Part shown: piece by piece, positions 45,664-47,415 of the stretch | Layout of the letters: each line of letters starts with the position of its first letter | Numbering within the stretch: position 1 is the stretch's first letter | Program-made: the position numbers and the translations under genes | Assembly (NCBI GenBank): GCA_000934385.1 | Contig: KN880616.1 | Span: 1-47,415, forward strand | Origin: Cylindrobasidium torrendii FP15055 ss-10 | Taxonomy: Eukaryota > Basidiomycota > Agaricomycetes > Agaricales > Physalacriaceae | DNA: 47,415 bases | Direction: 5' to 3' | Notes under the pieces: model-generated | What the model was told of the DNA's origin: nothing | Databases searched by the model: none | What the model saw: only the letters and a program-made list of their open reading frames with translations

Positions 45664-46881
45664 CTACATTCCCCCGTGGTGCGAAAGCCCCGGGGATGCT
45701 ATTCGTGGCCCACTATGGATGCTTGGGCTCGGCGAGTTGGTCTGTGTAGCCGTGCTATTCATTGCGCATTGGCATATCACTTGTGCGCGCCTAACAACCG
45801 TCTGCGTCGTCTCTCCCGACGCCGAACCATCTGGCAGAGGTGCTCCTCGCGTGACCTTGACCAACCCAGGGAAAATCGTCGCGCCCACACGGTCATAGTC
45901 CCCTCGTTCGCTCTGCAAGCAACGCCTCGAAAGCTCGATCTGGCTGGGGTGCAACATACTGCCCACTTCTGGTACGAAAGCGCGGTAGAACGCGTCGCCG
46001 AATGTGTTGTTCGCACCATGCAGCATTTGAGAGAAGGAATATGCAGTGCCGAGGATAGATGTGCCTCCTGCGGTGGGTATGGCTCCGTTGAAAAGGCTGG
46101 TCAGCTTTGGGAGCTGTTCATGCAATATAAGAGTGGCCATTTCTTGGGTGCAGGACTCGACTGCCGCCGTGAATGTCTGGCGCCGCCAGACACAGGCAAC
46201 AGTGGGGTCGCCTGCATGCGTTCAGTACACAAGAGAGAGGGCATTTGGCAGAGACGTACGCGCGAAAAGGTGTTCATGAATGCGAGTGAGCTGCACATTG
46301 GCTTCTGGCGAGGATGTGACCATTAGGCAGTTGATGAATCCCTCTGATATAGTTTCGGAGAGTGCATGTCGCAAAAGATGCTGGGTTTGCATTGAGGTGC
46401 CCTCGAGTCCGTTTGCCTCTGCTGCGCTGGCGACATCGCGCACGATGGCTTTACAGATAGCTGGCAGAGGGACTGGAGGATTTCGCACGATGTCTGATGC
46501 ATATCGATTGATGAGTTTGTCCAGTTGGGAAGCGGCATTCTGGACAGAGGTGAGCAACGGAACGAAATGCAGATGCGGGGCACGCACTCTGATGGAGAAA
46601 TCGTCGACCGAATTGCCTCCATGGCCACGCTCCTGTGTCTTAGGGCCGCCTTCCAGGACACCTATACGCGCGCGCAGTTCAGCAACGAGAACCTCCTGCT
46701 GCTGGAGCTGTTTTCGCTGTTCCTCGACCTTCTCGTGGGCGATGCGCTACTCAAAGGTCAGCGTCTGGCTGAAAGTGCTCGATTGTGCTCGTACAAAGTT
46801 GGTCAATGCGTACTGATACTGCTCCCCCGACACCACATCTTGCGATGGGTATGCGTGCTGCTGCTGCTGATTGTAGGCCAT
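45664..46881 (-). CDS. unrecognised helical protein with N-terminal coiled coil
   Basis: Exons are 46881-46795, 46746-46588, 46539-46260 and 46211-45664 (357 aa). The first frame seems broken by a TAG at 46747-46749, but this TAG is the acceptor of a 48-nt intron (46747-46794; donor GTACGA, branch GCTGAC). The start MAYNQQQQ leads into a coiled coil (IAHEKVEEQRKQLQQQEVL). The middle (about 95-260) looks conserved and helical, with NPPVPLPAICKAIVRDVASA, ALSETISEGFINCLM and CVWRRQTFTAAVESC. The last ~90 residues are Ser/Thr-rich and disordered. I recognise no family. Further exons may lie upstream toward the window edge. No signal peptide or membrane segment is seen. Confidence 0.6.
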
Positions 46882-47415
46882 TCTGTTGGCCGTTTGGATG
46901 GTCGTTGAGGAAAGAATCCCTAGTCCGCGCTTCTCGCCACTATATCAACCCTTGTACATGTGTGGCTATGCGGCACGCCTTGATGCTGTCGTTTGGACCC
47001 CTGGAGGTTTCACGTCCATATTGCATATTCTTGCTGTAGGAGGCTTGATAGCTGCCCAAGCGACCGACATGTCCAGAGTCGTCGTAAATTGGGTCAAAGT
47101 AAGAAGCTTCCAAGACGATACTTAGTACGTCGTGGTCAAGGTCATCATCTTGGCCTCTGTATTGAATCCTTGGAACTGGCTTCCGGCTAGTGGGCGCACA
47201 GTTGAATGGCGTTTCAACAACCTTCCTGGTGTAACGGCTGTAACGGCTCAATCGGGAATGTCCTGGGTTACTGTCAGCGAATCAGTCCATCAGCGCGCTG
47301 GTTCAAGACTGTCTCCTCCAGAAAACTTGGTGTCTTCAGACCTTCTCCTCGTAAGAGTTGTTGGGTCTTGGAGTAAACAGTTCGAATCGGGCCAGGGAAG
47401 CAATTCAGCAACCCG
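46882..47415. other. window end, no assigned gene
   Basis: A 103-codon minus-strand frame (47251-46940) is hydrophilic and acidic and may be an exon of a neighbouring or upstream gene. I could not join it to the gene at 45664-46881 with believable splice sites. Confidence 0.4.

Noticed and set aside
46747..46749. Apparent nonsense codon making the last gene a pseudogene
   Set aside because: The TAG is the acceptor of a normal 48-nt intron with donor and branch site, and the frame continues cleanly.

Overview
The window is nuclear DNA of a filamentous basidiomycete fungus, most likely an Agaricomycete. Genes are dense and monocistronic, with many GT-AG introns of about 45-60 nt, several with CTAAC/CTGAC-type branch sites. 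The families also fit: a DUF6534 membrane protein, a Whi5/Nrm1-like repressor, an NsdD-like GATA factor and a secreted GH3 beta-glucosidase. A Rhizoctonia/Ceratobasidium-like genome is only a guess. I found no rRNA, tRNA, CRISPR array or intact transposon. All exon structures were built by hand from splice signals, reading-frame continuity and family motifs; no alignment or RNA data were available.

Layout. 448-1474 BUD13 (splicing, RES complex). 1878-7725 holds four small redox genes: NmrA-like reductase, nitronate monooxygenase, medium-chain alcohol dehydrogenase and a cytochrome b5-domain protein. 8097-9274 is a peroxisomal enoyl-CoA isomerase/hydratase whose PTS1 lies on a 24-nt terminal exon. 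9684-11023 is a tandem pair of small ABM-like proteins. 11110-12007 is the tRNA 2'-phosphotransferase TPT1. 12327-14220 is a sugar transporter. 15226-16998 is a Whi5/Nrm1-like G1/S repressor. 17233-18723 is the RAI1/DXO decapping enzyme. 19492-21782 holds two coiled-coil proteins. 22228-23945 is a DUF6534 membrane protein with about 15 exons, four of them microexons. 24532-27653 is a bifunctional lysine-ketoglutarate reductase/saccharopine dehydrogenase. 28476-30279 holds TGS1 and MED22, divergent across 119 bp. 31794-34793 is a GATA factor. 36117-40535 holds a BRD7/9-like bromodomain protein and ARP10. 40767-43856 is the GH3 beta-glucosidase. 45664-46881 is an unrecognised protein.

Genes working together. 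Most neighbours are unrelated, as is normal for a fungal chromosome. Two themes stand out. First, four RNA-processing or cap-related genes (BUD13, TPT1, RAI1, TGS1) plus MED22 and a bromodomain reader lie in one 47-kb stretch. Second, the first 9.3 kb is enriched in redox and detoxification enzymes. The most testable observations are the splice-encoded PTS1, the microexon-rich DUF6534 gene, the animal/plant-type fused lysine-degradation enzyme, and an alcohol dehydrogenase without its structural-zinc lobe.
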